Counted from the stretch's first letter, positions 18,760-28,148 are shown. The stretch is 64,000 nt of DNA from Saccharopolyspora oryzae (GCF_027853915.1 NZ_JAQGLA010000003.1:124001-188000), one strand, 5' to 3'. Notes: generated from the letters alone by a model not told the origin. Numbers and translations: made by a program.

Positions 18760-19634
18760 GCGACCGACGACGATCCGACGCGGCGGCGGCCTTCGCCTTC
18801 CTGGCCCCCGACGGCATCGGGCTGCTGCTGTTCATCATCATCCCGACGGCCCTCGCGCTGGTGGTGGGGCTGTTCAGCGTCGACGGCTTCGGCAACGTCG
18901 AGTGGGCGGGACTGGACAACTTCCGGCTGATGGCCGGGGACGGGCTGCTGTGGCGCAGCTTCGGCATCACCGCGCTGTACGCGGTGCTGTTCGTGCCGCT
19001 GGCGTTCTTCGCCGCGCTCGGGTTGGCGCTGCTGGTCAAGGACCACTTCCCCGGGGTGGGCGCGGTGCGCGCGGCGCTGTTCCTGCCGAACGCGGTGAGC
19101 CTGGTGGTGATCGGGCTGCTCTGGCAGTTCCTGCTCACCGACAAGACCGGCGCGCTGGCGAAGCTGACCGGCCTGGACGGGGTGTCCTGGCTGGGCGATC
19201 CGAGCCTGGCGCTGGTCACGCTGGTGCTGATCAGCGTGTGGTTCCTGATGGGCTACCAGATGCTGATCTTCCTCGGCGGACTGCAGGACATCCCGCGCGA
19301 GTACTACGACGCGGCCACTGTGGACGGTGGTGGTCCGTGGCAGCGGTTCCGGCACGTGACCTGGCCGATGCTGCGCCCGACCAGCTTCTTCGTGCTGGTC
19401 ACCTCGACGATCAACGCGGTCACCGGGATGCAGGTGTTCGACCTGGTCTTCGTCACCACCTCCGGCGGACCGGCCAACGCCACCACGACCGTCGTCTACT
19501 ACGCCTACCAGCAGGCGTTCCAGTTCGGCCGGTTCGGCTACGCCGGGGCGATCTGCGCGCTGCTGGTGGTCGCGCTCGGCGCGGTCACCTCGGCGATGTT
19601 CGCCCTGACCAGGGGAGGTCGGTTCGATGCGTAG
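18756..19634 (+). CDS. CUT1 ABC permease (MalF/UgpA-like)
   Basis: The 292-residue membrane protein has six helices and the EAA loop YYDAATVDGGGPWQRF. The start is TTG at 18756, whose last bases form the stop of the binding protein (TTGA overlap). The overlap indicates coupling with the upstream gene. Confidence 0.92.
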   Translation: MSDRRRSDAAAAFAFLAPDGIGLLLFIIIPTALALVVGLFSVDGFGNVEWAGLDNFRLMAGDGLLWRSFGITALYAVLFVPLAFFAALGLALLVKDHFPGVGAVRAALFLPNAVSLVVIGLLWQFLLTDKTGALAKLTGLDGVSWLGDPSLALVTLVLISVWFLMGYQMLIFLGGLQDIPREYYDAATVDGGGPWQRFRHVTWPMLRPTSFFVLVTSTINAVTGMQVFDLVFVTTSGGPANATTTVVYYAYQQAFQFGRFGYAGAICALLVVALGAVTSAMFALTRGGRFDA

Positions 19635-20427
19635 GGTTCGCGGGCGCGCGATCGCGGCCTACCTGGTGGCGTTCCTGGCGGTCGCTCCGCTGCTGTGGTT
19701 CCTGCTCAGCGCCTTCCGGCCGGAGGAGGAGCTCTACGACCTGGGATGGCCGAGCACGCTGACGCTGGACAACGTGATCTACGTGCTGACCGAGGTGCCG
19801 TTCCTGCGCTACCTCGCCAACAGCGCGTTCGTGGCCATCACCGTCACGGTGATCGCCCTGTTCCTGCACTCGATGGCGGCCTACGCGCTGGCCCGGATGT
19901 CGTTCCGGGGCAGGGGATTCGCCTTCGCCTCGGTGGTGGCCACGCTGCTGATCTCGCTGCCGGTGATCCTGGTTCCGCTGTTCATCGTGGTGCGCGGGCT
20001 GGGCATGGTCGACACCTACGCGGGCCTGATCGTGCCGGGCCTGTTCAACGCCTTCGGCATCTTCCTGCTGCGCCAGTTCTACCTGGGCGTGCCGCGCGAG
20101 CTGGAGGAAGCCGCGCACCTCGACGGCTGCGGCCACTGGCGGATCTACTGGCACGTCGTCCTGCCGCTGAGCCGCCCGATGCTGGCGGCCCTGGCGGTGC
20201 TGTTCTTCCTGGCCAACTGGAACTCGTTCCTCTGGCCCCTGGCGGTGGCCCAGGACGAATCCCTGCGCGTGGTCCAGGTCGGCATCGCGTCCCTGCAAGG
20301 CCAGTACGCGTCCAAGCAGCACTACGTGACAGCAGCGGCGGTCCTCGCAGCGCTCCCCACGGTCCTGGTCTTCCTCCTCGGCCAACGCTGGCTGGTCGCC
20401 TCCCTCAAGACCACCGGCCTGCGCTGA
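19627..20427 (+). CDS. CUT1 ABC permease (MalG/UgpE-like)
   Basis: The 266-residue membrane protein has six helices and the EAA loop LEEAAHLDGCGHWRIY. The ATG at 19627 overlaps the preceding gene by eight bases and follows AGGGGAGG. It is the last gene of this importer; the ATPase must come from elsewhere, for example 4951-6066 or a general MsiK-like protein. Confidence 0.92.
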   Translation: MRRVRGRAIAAYLVAFLAVAPLLWFLLSAFRPEEELYDLGWPSTLTLDNVIYVLTEVPFLRYLANSAFVAITVTVIALFLHSMAAYALARMSFRGRGFAFASVVATLLISLPVILVPLFIVVRGLGMVDTYAGLIVPGLFNAFGIFLLRQFYLGVPRELEEAAHLDGCGHWRIYWHVVLPLSRPMLAALAVLFFLANWNSFLWPLAVAQDESLRVVQVGIASLQGQYASKQHYVTAAAVLAALPTVLVFLLGQRWLVASLKTTGLR

Positions 20428-20442
20428 CCAGTCCCCGACGAC

Positions 20443-20485
20443 GCAATTTCAATGGAATTTCGACCTCCAATTTCCATTGAACTTG
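20443..20485. repeat. Palindromic repeat, ATTTCAATGG hairpin type
   Basis: GCAATTTCAATGGAATTTCG and its partner CCAATTTCCATTGAACTTGC form an imperfect hairpin just after the permease stop. It is the near-twin of 33782-33825, and the following context GCGGAA...CTCCACAG is shared too. Confidence 0.8.
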
Positions 20486-20558
20486 CGGAAATCCTCCACA
20501 GGTGACCCGGGTTGTCCCCACCTCCCGACACGCCGGTGTCCCGACACGCCCGGGTGTG

Positions 20559-20576
20559 CAGTTTCAATTGAAACTG
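20559..20576. repeat. CAGTTTCAATTGAAACTG palindrome
   Basis: Perfect 18-bp palindrome, first of two in this spacer. Confidence 0.9.
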
Positions 20577-20599
20577 TGATCCGCCGTGGGTGGGATCTG

Positions 20600-20617
20600 C
20601 AGTTTCAATTGAAACTG
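20600..20617. repeat. CAGTTTCAATTGAAACTG palindrome
   Basis: Perfect 18-bp palindrome, 41 bases (about four helical turns) from the copy at 20559. Confidence 0.9.
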
Positions 20618-20712
20618 TGGTACTGCACCAGCCAGGCGGAACCGCAAGGTCGGCACTGCGGCGTGGTGTCGGTGCGCCGGGGTAGCTTCGCCGCGGGTGA
20701 GGAGGTGGCCGG

Positions 20713-21681
20713 GTGCGGGCGTCGCGGTTGGTCTCGTTGTTGTGCTTGCTCCAGGTGCGGGAATCGATGACCGCTCCGGAACTCGCCCGCGAGCTGGAGG
20801 TTTCCGAGCGCACCGTGGCCCGCGACGTGCTCGCGCTGGCCGAGGCGGGAGTCCCGGTCTACGCCGAGCGAGGCCGGGCCGGCGGGTACCGGCTGCTGGG
20901 CGGCTACCGCTCGAAGCTCACCGGACTGCACCAGGCCGAAGCCGAAGCGCTGTTCCTGTCCGGGGTGCCCGCAGCGGCCACCGGGATGGGACTGGAGGAG
21001 GCGGCCGCGGCCGCACGGCGCAAGGCGTCGGCCGCCCTCGCACCACCGTTCCGCGACGCGCCGCAGCGCGTGGGCCAGCGCTTCCACCTCGACGCACCGC
21101 GCTGGTTCCGAGCGGCCGAAACACCCGAGGTGCTGCCGGAGCTGAGCCGCGCGGTCTGGTCCGACCTGAAGGTCGCCGCGTCCTACGCGCGCGGGAACGA
21201 GGTGGTGCGGCGCGAGCTCGAACCGCACGGACTCGTGCTCAAAGCCGGTGTTTGGTACGTGATCGCCCGCCACGGCCAGCGCTTCCCGAGCTACCGCGTG
21301 GACCGCTTCCGCAGCGTCGAGGTCAGCGGCGAGGGGTTCGCGCGGGCCGAGGACTTCGACCTGGCGGCCTTCTGGGAGGAGAAGTCCGAGGAGTTCGCCC
21401 GCTCCCTGCTGCGCGAAACCATCGACATCCGGGTCAGCCCGTCCGGCCTGCGGAAACTCTCCGCGGCCACCGATCGCTTGGGCGCCCGGGAAGCCGAAGC
21501 CACGGCAGGCGAACCGGACGCCGAGGGCTGGGTGACCACCCGGCTCCCGGTCGAATCCCTCGACATCGCCTACGACCAGCTCCTCGCTCTCGGCCCGGAG
21601 CTGGAAGTCCTCGCCCCGCCAGAACTCCGCCACCGCTTCGCCCAGGCCGCCCGCCGCCTCACCGCGCTCTACGACTCGTGA
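20713..21681 (+). CDS. WYL-domain transcriptional regulator (YafY/DeoR-like HTH)
   Basis: The 322-residue protein has an N-terminal HTH_11 winged helix (MTAPELARELEVSERTVARDVLAL) and a WYL-type ligand-sensing domain (about 140-220, with VLKAGVWYVIARHGQRF and YRVDRFRSVE). The start is GTG at 20713 behind GAGGAGG. Its stop lies within the left arm of the terminator hairpin 21675-21720. No obvious operon partner; it converges on the SDR gene. Confidence 0.88.
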   Translation: MRASRLVSLLCLLQVRESMTAPELARELEVSERTVARDVLALAEAGVPVYAERGRAGGYRLLGGYRSKLTGLHQAEAEALFLSGVPAAATGMGLEEAAAAARRKASAALAPPFRDAPQRVGQRFHLDAPRWFRAAETPEVLPELSRAVWSDLKVAASYARGNEVVRRELEPHGLVLKAGVWYVIARHGQRFPSYRVDRFRSVEVSGEGFARAEDFDLAAFWEEKSEEFARSLLRETIDIRVSPSGLRKLSAATDRLGAREAEATAGEPDAEGWVTTRLPVESLDIAYDQLLALGPELEVLAPPELRHRFAQAARRLTALYDS

Positions 21682-21720
21682 GCGGCGGCGGTGGCACTTA
21701 CCACCGCCGCCGCTCACGAG
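21675..21720. terminator. Bidirectional terminator hairpin
   Basis: Perfect 20-bp arms (21675-21694 and 21701-21720) with loop CACTTA lie between the convergent WYL regulator and SDR genes. The stop codon of the WYL gene is inside the arm. Confidence 0.85.
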
Positions 21721-21726
21721 TCCGGA

Positions 21727-22644
21727 TCAGCGGTAATCGGCGGGGTCGCCCGGTTTCCCGACCCACTCGACTTCCTGGATGTAGCGCCAGGCGTCCGGCT
21801 GGGAACCGTCGATGTCGGTGAAGCCGTAGGTCTTCGCCAGGTGCCCGCTGGACAGCGACTGCGTGTTCCACCGCGCCACGTCCGGATCCGCTGCCAGCGC
21901 GACGACCGCGCGGCCGACGTAGGCCGGTGACTCGGCGATCCCGAAGCCCTCGGGGGCGGTGGTGGATTCCCGCCAGTTCTCCTCGGTGACGCCGAAGTGC
22001 TCCAGCATCATCTCCGAGCGCAACCAACCCGGCGTCAGCGACACCGCCGTGCCGCCGAACTCCCGCAGCTCCTCGCCCTCCGCGCGCGCCAACCGGTGCA
22101 TGGCCGTCTTCGCGATGTCGAAGAACGCGCCGCACTCGCTGCGGTAGTACTGCTCGTGGACCTCCGCGGTGCCGTCGGTGAGTTCCACGACCAGCCCGCC
22201 CGGCTGCTTGCTCAGCAGCGCCAGGGCGAAGTGCGCGGTGATCATGTGCGCTTCGATGCCGACCCGCAGCCGCCCCAGGCCCTTGTCCAGGTCCTGCTCC
22301 CAGATCGGTTTGCCCCAGTCCATCAGGTGTTCGCCGCCGAGGTCGTTGACCAGGACGTCCAACCGCCCCTGCTCCGCCTCGATCCGCCGCACCAGGTCCC
22401 GGACCTGCTCGGGGTCGGTGTGGTCGACCTGGACCGCGATGCCGGTGCCGCCGGCCCGGGTCACCAGCTCGGCAGTGTCCTCAATGGTCTCCGGCCGGTC
22501 GTAGTCCGAGCGCTGCGCCCGCGTGCTGCGCCCGGTCCCGTACACGATCGCACCGGCCGCCCCCAGTTCCACGGCGATGCCGCGCCCCGCGCCGCGGGTG
22601 GCTCCGGCGACCAGCGCGACCTTGCCGTGCAGTTGTCCTGCCAT
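21727..22644 (-). CDS. Short-chain dehydrogenase/reductase family protein
   Basis: The 305-residue protein has the nucleotide-binding VALVAGATRGAGRGIAV (TGxxxGxG type) and NDLGG at the fourth strand. The catalytic segment reads AFFDIAKTAMHRL: the lysine is present but the usual tyrosine four residues before it is phenylalanine. The enzyme may therefore be altered in activity or belong to a divergent DHRS1-like subgroup. The ATG at 22644 fits the start of the Rossmann fold; the longer upstream frame is non-coding. Substrate unknown. Confidence 0.85.
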   Translation of the reverse strand: MAGQLHGKVALVAGATRGAGRGIAVELGAAGAIVYGTGRSTRAQRSDYDRPETIEDTAELVTRAGGTGIAVQVDHTDPEQVRDLVRRIEAEQGRLDVLVNDLGGEHLMDWGKPIWEQDLDKGLGRLRVGIEAHMITAHFALALLSKQPGGLVVELTDGTAEVHEQYYRSECGAFFDIAKTAMHRLARAEGEELREFGGTAVSLTPGWLRSEMMLEHFGVTEENWRESTTAPEGFGIAESPAYVGRAVVALAADPDVARWNTQSLSSGHLAKTYGFTDIDGSQPDAWRYIQEVEWVGKPGDPADYR

Positions 22645-23178
22645 GCCTCGATTTCCTCCAGCTCCAGCGAATCGGTCGAGCTCCGACCGTGGCACCGAAT
22701 CCGGACACCTCCGGTCTGGATTCCGGCGCGCGTCCGGGTGTTTCGGCCGCCGCCCGCCGCCGCCGGGCTCAGCCGCGTTGGAATTCGGCGTGATCACCCC
22801 TGCCTGCCTCGACCGGGTGAGGCGGTGGGCAGGTACGGTGTGCATTGGTGATCGCGTCCGCGACGCGAGCGCCGACAAGGGGAGGAACGAACTGGGCTCG
22901 CTGCGACTCCGCCGGCGGACCCGCTGGACAACAACGGAACCGGTCGAGACGGGAAGCGACGAGGTGCGCGGCGCAACATACCTGGCACGGATCCCGGCGT
23001 GGCTGCTGGACGCAACGGCGTCGCCCCGCCTACGGTCCGGATCGGGCACGGGATCGGCCGCACCAGGCGAACCCTTGCCGTGGCGACCAGGGGGACCGGA
23101 ATCGGCGGCGACCGGCCAGCGACCATCCCGGCGGTCGACGCAGAGAGCACTCCAGCCACGATCAGGAAGGCGGATCCG
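22645..23178. promoter_or_regulatory. Upstream region of ftsZ (534 bp)
   Basis: No gene is supported here, although frames are open on both strands; none resembles FtsQ. The region must hold the divergent promoters of the SDR gene and ftsZ. An imperfect GC-rich dyad lies near 22800-22835 (CCTGCCTGCCTC against GAGGCGGTGGGCAGG). Confidence 0.5.
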
Positions 23179-24639
23179 ATGACGCCCCCGCACAACTATC
23201 TCGCGGTGATCAAGGTCGTCGGCATCGGTGGCGGCGGCGTCAACGCCGTGAACCGCATGATCGAGGTCGGGCTCAAGGGCGTCGAGTTCATCGCGGTGAA
23301 CACCGACGCGCAGGCCCTGCTGATGTCCGATGCCGACGTGAAGCTCGACATCGGTCGGGAGCTCACCCGCGGCCTGGGCGCGGGTGCCGCGCCGGAGGTC
23401 GGTCACAAGGCGGCCGAGGACCACGCCGAGGAGATCGAAGAGGTCCTCAAGGGCGCCGACATGGTGTTCGTGACCGCGGGCGAAGGCGGTGGCACCGGTA
23501 CCGGTGGCGCACCGGTCGTCGCTTCGATCGCGCGCAAGCTCGGCGCGCTGACCATCGGTGTGGTCACGCGGCCGTTCACCTTCGAGGGCAAGCGCCGCGC
23601 GGCCCAGGCGGAGCAGGGCATCAAGGAGCTCCGCGACTGCTGCGACACGCTGATCGTCATCCCGAACGACCGGCTGCTGCAGCTCGGAGACATCGGCGTG
23701 AGCCTGATGGACGCCTTCCGCTCCGCCGACGAGGTGCTGCTCTCCGGTGTCCAGGGCATCACCGACCTGATCACCACGCCCGGTCTGATCAACCTCGACT
23801 TCGCCGACGTCAAGAGCGTCATGTCCGGTGCGGGCAGCGCGCTGATGGGCATCGGTTCGGCCGCCGGTGAGGGCAGAGCCGTGCAGGCCGCGCAGAAGGC
23901 GATCAACTCGCCGCTGCTGGAAGCGTCCATGGAGGGCGCGCACGGCGTCCTGCTGGCCATAGCGGGTGGTTCCGACCTCGGTCTGTTCGAGATCAACGAG
24001 TCGGCATCGCTGGTCCAGGAGTCCGCGCACCCCGAGGCCAACATCATCTTCGGTACGGTCATCGACGACTCGCTCGGCGACGAGGTGCGGGTGACGGTGA
24101 TCGCCGCGGGCTTCGACTCCGGCACGCCGACGCACAAGAAGCTCGAGCCGACCAAGGTCGGCGGCCGCACCGAGGACGCCGAACCGGTGGCGAGCACCGA
24201 GAAGCCGGCCCAGCCGCAGGTCGTCGAGAGCCGGGTGGAGACCGCTCCGGCGCCCGCGCCGACCCCGCAGCCGGAGCAGCCGGTCGCCGCGCCGGAGCCG
24301 CCGCAGCAGGTCGCGCAGCCGGCCCAGCCCGCTCAGCCGGTCGAGCAGGCTCCGCAGCCCGCGCAGCCGGTCCAGCAGCAGCCGGAAACCCCGGCGCAGG
24401 CCGAGCCGGAGCCGGTGCGCCAGCGCCCGGACATCGGCCAGCGGTCCGGGCTGTTCGGCAGCGACGGTTCCTCGACGGCCCAGCAGGGCGTCACGGTGCC
24501 GACGACGCGGGGCACGAGCGGTTTCCCGACGCACGGCGGCACTTCGACGCGGTCCGGTGCCGGGCTGGGCAACCGCGCCGTGCCGGTGAACGACGACAGC
24601 GACGACGACGTCGACATACCGCCGTTCATGCGCCGATGA
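23179..24639 (+). CDS. ftsZ: Cell-division tubulin FtsZ
   Basis: The 486-residue GTPase polymerises into the Z-ring. It shows [16 protein letters not shown], the tubulin signature [12 protein letters not shown], the T7 loop [11 protein letters not shown] and a C-terminal tail [11 protein letters not shown] that binds SepF/FtsW. The linker (about residues 335-465) is long and rich in proline and glutamine. The ATG at 23179 follows AGGAAGG; the frame is open upstream but unlike FtsZ. The gene opens the pgeF-yggS-sepF-yggT-wag31 series. Confidence 0.97.
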   Translation: MTPPHNYLAVIKVVGIGGGGVNAVNRMIEVGLKGVEFIAVNTDAQALLMSDADVKLDIGRELTRGLGAGAAPEVGHKAAEDHAEEIEEVLKGADMVFVTAGEGGGTGTGGAPVVASIARKLGALTIGVVTRPFTFEGKRRAAQAEQGIKELRDCCDTLIVIPNDRLLQLGDIGVSLMDAFRSADEVLLSGVQGITDLITTPGLINLDFADVKSVMSGAGSALMGIGSAAGEGRAVQAAQKAINSPLLEASMEGAHGVLLAIAGGSDLGLFEINESASLVQESAHPEANIIFGTVIDDSLGDEVRVTVIAAGFDSGTPTHKKLEPTKVGGRTEDAEPVASTEKPAQPQVVESRVETAPAPAPTPQPEQPVAAPEPPQQVAQPAQPAQPVEQAPQPAQPVQQQPETPAQAEPEPVRQRPDIGQRSGLFGSDGSSTAQQGVTVPTTRGTSGFPTHGGTSTRSGAGLGNRAVPVNDDSDDDVDIPPFMRR

Positions 24640-24647
24640 GCGCACCT

Positions 24648-24746
24648 CCGGTCCAGCCGAAACGCCGGACCGGAGTGGACGCACCGTTAGAGGTGGCGGC
24701 GCATGGGCGAGAATCGACACCGGGAGCACTCCGCTCCCGGTGTCGA
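24648..24746 (+). terminator. Two hairpins after ftsZ
   Basis: TCCGGTCC/GGACCGGA (24648-24673) and a second stem TCGACACCGGGAGC (24714-24727) with GCTCCCGGTGTCGA (24733-24746). The second is a strong stem without a U-tract, as common in actinobacteria. It may reduce read-through from ftsZ into pgeF. Confidence 0.6.
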
Positions 24747-24773
24747 CTCATGTTTAGGGGAGGCTGAGCAGCA

Positions 24774-25493
24774 GTGCGGATCCGGCGCGTGATCACCACG
24801 CGGGAGGGCGGCAGTTCCAAGCCGCCGTTCGATTCGTTCAACCTCGGGGGTCGCGTCGGCGACGACCCGGCGGCGCTGGCCGCGAACCAGCGCAAGCTGG
24901 CCGACGGCATCGGCCTGCCCGAGGACCGCCTGGTGTGGATGGAGCAGATCCACGGCCGCACCGCGACCGTCGTCGACGGCCCGCGGTCCGAGCCGGTGGA
25001 GGCCACCGACGCGTTGGTGACAGCTGAGCCGAACCTGGCGCTCGCGGTGCTCACCGCGGACTGCGTGCCGGTGCTGCTCGGCGACCCGGAGACCGGTGTC
25101 GTCTCGGCGGTGCACGCCGGACGGGTCGGCGCGCGCGTCGGAGTCGTCGTGGCGGCGCTCAAAGCGATGCAGCAGGCGGGCGCCGAGCTCGGTCGCATCG
25201 AGGCGCTGCTCGGACCTGCCGCCTGCGGCGAGTGCTACGAGGTGCCCGCCGCCATGCAGGCCGACGTGGAGGAGCACCTTCCCGGCAGCGCGTGCAAGAC
25301 CCGCAAGGGCACGCCGGGGCTCGACCTGCGCGCCGGGCTCTGGGAGCAGCTGGCCGCGGCCGGCATCGCCAAGATCGGCGTGGATCCGCGCTGCACGATG
25401 GAGTCGCCGGAGCTGTTCAGCCACCGCCGCGACGACGGGCGCACCGGGCGGTTCGCCGCGGTGATCTGGGCCGAGCCGGAGGACGCCGAGTGA
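24774..25493 (+). CDS. pgeF: Purine nucleoside phosphorylase / laccase-domain protein (YlmD/PgeF family)
   Basis: The 239-residue protein has the family marks ITTREGGSS, FNLGGRVGDD, ADCVPVLL, AVHAGRVG (usually HAGWRG) and a late GPAACGECYEV with CTMESPELFSHRRD. The family corrects misincorporated serine in peptidoglycan precursors or acts as a purine nucleoside phosphorylase (family knowledge). Starts at GTG 24774 behind GGGGAGG. The yggS start overlaps its stop. Confidence 0.9.
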   Translation: MRIRRVITTREGGSSKPPFDSFNLGGRVGDDPAALAANQRKLADGIGLPEDRLVWMEQIHGRTATVVDGPRSEPVEATDALVTAEPNLALAVLTADCVPVLLGDPETGVVSAVHAGRVGARVGVVVAALKAMQQAGAELGRIEALLGPAACGECYEVPAAMQADVEEHLPGSACKTRKGTPGLDLRAGLWEQLAAAGIAKIGVDPRCTMESPELFSHRRDDGRTGRFAAVIWAEPEDAE

Positions 25494-26224
25494 GCGAGGA
25501 ACTGCGTCGGCAGGAACTGGCGGAATCGCTGCGCGAGGTGCGCGACCGGGTCGACCGGGCGTGCCTGGCCGCCGGACGTCAGCCGCAGGAGGTCGAGCTC
25601 CTGGCCGTGACGAAGACGTTCCCGGCCTCGGACGCGGCGCTGCTGGCCGATCTGGGGCTCGTCGAGTTCGCGGAGAACCGCGAGCAGGAAGCGCGCGGCA
25701 AGGTCACCGAGTTCGACGAGCTGCGCCCGTCCGCGGCGGTGCGCTGGCACATGGTCGGCCAGTTGCAGCGGAACAAGGCGCGAGCCGTGGTCCGCTGGGC
25801 CGACGTGGTCGAGTCGGTGGACAGCGCGCGCCTGGTCGAGGCGCTGAGCCGGGCGACCTCGAACGCCATCGAGGCGGGTGATCGAACACACCCGCTGGAC
25901 GTGTTGTTGCAGGTCAGCCTGGACGAGTCGGAGGGTCGCGGGGGTTGCCGACCCGACGAGGTCCCGGAGCTGGCAGATATGATCACTCTGACGAGTGATC
26001 TTCGACTGCGCGGTGTGATGGCGGTCGCCCCCCTGGGTGGCGATCCGGATGTGGCCTTTGACACACTTTCCAAGATCTCCGAGCGGTTGCGGGGAGATCA
26101 CCCCGAAGCTGTCGAGGTGTCGGCGGGGATGTCCGGCGACCTGGAAAGTGCGGTTGCCCACGGCTCGACCCGGGTGCGTGTCGGAACCGCGTTGCTCGGC
26201 GGGCGGCGGTTAACCTCGCCGTAG
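25490..26224 (+). CDS. PLP-binding homeostasis protein YggS/PLPBP
   Basis: The 244-residue alanine-racemase-fold protein has the PLP lysine in LLAVTKTFP and the signatures EFAENREQE, WHMVGQLQRNKAR and VSAGMSGDLESAV. It controls pyridoxal-phosphate and amino-acid homeostasis rather than catalysing a known reaction. The GTG at 25490 overlaps the pgeF stop (GTGA). Its place before sepF is conserved in actinobacteria. Confidence 0.93.
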   Translation: MSEELRRQELAESLREVRDRVDRACLAAGRQPQEVELLAVTKTFPASDAALLADLGLVEFAENREQEARGKVTEFDELRPSAAVRWHMVGQLQRNKARAVVRWADVVESVDSARLVEALSRATSNAIEAGDRTHPLDVLLQVSLDESEGRGGCRPDEVPELADMITLTSDLRLRGVMAVAPLGGDPDVAFDTLSKISERLRGDHPEAVEVSAGMSGDLESAVAHGSTRVRVGTALLGGRRLTSP

Positions 26225-26294
26225 CCGCAGGATCGGGGGGTCGGACGGCCGCCTCGTGCTCGGTGCTAGGAGTCGCAAGAGGAAGGGCATGCCG

Positions 26295-26918
26295 ATGAGC
26301 GCTTTGCACAAGTTGAAGGCCTACTTCGGCATGGTTCCGGCCGACGAGGTCGACGAGTACGACGACGAGGTCGGCTATCGCGACCGGTACGCCGAGTCCG
26401 ATCGCGACACCTACGACGGCCCCGCGGAGCGGGGCGCACGACGTCGTGTCGGCACCCGCGGCGGATACCAGTCGGAGCCCGATGCCGAGCCGGACTTCAT
26501 CGAGGAGTTCCGGGAACCGGCACCGCGCCCGCGGCGGCAGTGGTCGGCGGAAGCGCCGCCGCGCAGCTCGCTGCCCAGCCAGTCGCGGGAGAACGTCTCC
26601 CAGCTTCGGGCCGTCACCGACACCGGTTCGCTGTTCAACTTGAGCAAGATCACAACCCTGCACCCTCGCAGCTACAGCGAGGCCCGTACGATCGGCGAGC
26701 AGTACCGGGACGGCACGCCGGTGATCATGAACCTGACCGAGATGGAGGAGGCCGACGCGAAGCGCCTGGTCGACTTCGCCGCTGGGTTGGCGTTCGCCCT
26801 CCGGGGCTCGATCGAGAAGGTCACCAACCGCGTGTTCTTGCTCTCACCGCCCAACGTGGACGTTGCGGCCGAGGACAAGAGGCGGCTCGCCGAGGGTGCC
26901 TTTTTCAACTACGGGTGA
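26295..26918 (+). CDS. sepF: Cell-division protein SepF
   Basis: The 207-residue protein anchors FtsZ to the membrane. It has an N-terminal amphipathic helix (MSALHKLKAYFGM), an acidic/arginine-rich linker, and a C-terminal SepF core starting at SKITTLHPRSYSEAR. I chose ATG 26295 (GGAAGGG seven bases upstream); an ATG two codons earlier at 26289 sits too close to the ribosome site. Confidence 0.95.
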   Translation: MSALHKLKAYFGMVPADEVDEYDDEVGYRDRYAESDRDTYDGPAERGARRRVGTRGGYQSEPDAEPDFIEEFREPAPRPRRQWSAEAPPRSSLPSQSRENVSQLRAVTDTGSLFNLSKITTLHPRSYSEARTIGEQYRDGTPVIMNLTEMEEADAKRLVDFAAGLAFALRGSIEKVTNRVFLLSPPNVDVAAEDKRRLAEGAFFNYG

Positions 26919-26937
26919 GTGGTGGCACAGTTGAGGC

Positions 26938-27222
26938 GTGAATCCGGTGCAGATCGTCCTGTTTTACGTTCTGTTCTTCTTCTGGCTCCTGCTCACGGCC
27001 CGTATCGTGATCGAACTCGTTCGAGTGTTCGCTCGCGATTGGCGGCCCGTTGGGGGGGTTGCAATCGCGTTGGAGAGCATCTACACAGTGACCGACCCAC
27101 CCGTAAAGTTGGTGCGTCGGGTGATTCCGACGGTCCGGATCGGCGGCGTCGGACTGGACCTATCGATTATGGTGCTGCTGCTGGTCGTGTTCATACTGAT
27201 GCGACTGGTGCAGCCCGGGTGA
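26938..27222 (+). CDS. YggT-family membrane protein
   Basis: The 94-residue protein has two hydrophobic helices flanking the family motif YTVTDPPVKLVRRVIP. It is the conserved neighbour of sepF and divIVA. The start is GTG at 26938. Function is not established; roles in envelope or division are proposed from context. Confidence 0.92.
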   Translation: MNPVQIVLFYVLFFFWLLLTARIVIELVRVFARDWRPVGGVAIALESIYTVTDPPVKLVRRVIPTVRIGGVGLDLSIMVLLLVVFILMRLVQPG

Positions 27223-27269
27223 CGGGGAACCCGGGCTACCCGCAGCCGAGGAGTGCGTGAGGTGATCTT

Positions 27270-28100
27270 GTGGGCCTGACCCCCGCCGACGTGCATAACG
27301 TCGCGTTCAGCAAACCTCCGATCGGTAAGCGGGGCTACAACGAGGACGAGGTGGATGCATTCCTCGACCTGGTTGAAGCCGAGCTTGCCCGGCTGGTGGA
27401 GGAGAACAACGACCTGCGCGGCCAGGTCGAGCAGCTGGAGTCCCAGCTGCAGACCGCGCAGGTCGACTTGGACGACGCCCGCAGCCAGGCGGCGTCCGCT
27501 TCCTCGACCCCGGCCGCACCGACGGAGGAACCGCGCCGGCTCACCCCGGTTCCGGCGCCGTCCGCTGCCGAGCAGACCTCGCCCGGCGGTGACCACCACG
27601 TGCAGGCCGCCAAGGTGCTGGGCCTGGCGCAGGAGATGGCCGACCGGCTGACCGGTGAGGCCAAGGCCGAGGCCGACGGCATGCTGGCCGAAGCGCGGAC
27701 GAAGTCCGAGCAGCTGCTTTCCGAAGCGCGCTCGAAGTCCGACAGCATGGTCAACGAGTCCCGGACCCGTGCCGAGACGATGCTCAACGACGCCCGGACC
27801 CGGGCCGAGACGTTGGAGCGGCAGGCCCGCGAGAAGGCCGCCAACCTGGAGCGCGACGCGCAGCGCAAGCACGCCGAGGTGATGGGCAACATCACGTCGG
27901 AGAAGAACGCCCTCGAGAAGAAGATCGAAACCCTGCGCACGTTCGAGCGCGAGTACCGCACTCGACTGCAGACGTACCTGGAGTCGCAGCTCCGCGAACT
28001 GCAGGACCGGGGTTCGGCCGCGCCGGCCGAGAGCGGCAGCAGCCGTTCGGGCCAGCAGGCCAGCTACAGCTTCGGCGCACGTGCCGCCGAGGCCGGCTGA
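27270..28100 (+). CDS. wag31: DivIVA/Wag31 polar growth protein
   Basis: The 276-residue coiled-coil protein marks negatively curved poles and recruits elongation machinery. The conserved N-terminal domain reads [19 protein letters not shown] and [11 protein letters not shown], followed by a long variable linker and heptad-rich segments (about residues 110-245). The start is GTG at 27270. Confidence 0.96.
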   Translation: MGLTPADVHNVAFSKPPIGKRGYNEDEVDAFLDLVEAELARLVEENNDLRGQVEQLESQLQTAQVDLDDARSQAASASSTPAAPTEEPRRLTPVPAPSAAEQTSPGGDHHVQAAKVLGLAQEMADRLTGEAKAEADGMLAEARTKSEQLLSEARSKSDSMVNESRTRAETMLNDARTRAETLERQAREKAANLERDAQRKHAEVMGNITSEKNALEKKIETLRTFEREYRTRLQTYLESQLRELQDRGSAAPAESGSSRSGQQASYSFGARAAEAG

Positions 28101-28115
28101 CGGAACTGTCCGCAT

Positions 28116-28148
28116 CAGCGGCGACGGGTGGCGCGCCCGTCGCCGCTG
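28116..28148 (+). terminator. Terminator hairpin after wag31
   Basis: CAGCGGCGACGGG (28116-28128) and CCCGTCGCCGCTG (28136-28148) form a perfect 13-bp stem with a seven-base loop, just after the wag31 stop. Confidence 0.8.

Larger units (their letters stand above)
20428..20712. other. Spacer carrying three palindromic repeats
   Basis: It contains an AT-rich hairpin (20443-20485) and two copies of the palindrome CAGTTTCAATTGAAACTG (20559-20576 and 20600-20617). The arrangement closely resembles 33782-34044. No gene is supported. Confidence 0.8.

Noticed and set aside
22523..23182. Open frame directly before ftsZ considered as ftsQ
   Set aside because: The translation is Arg/Pro/Gly-rich without a membrane helix or POTRA domain and overlaps the SDR start region.
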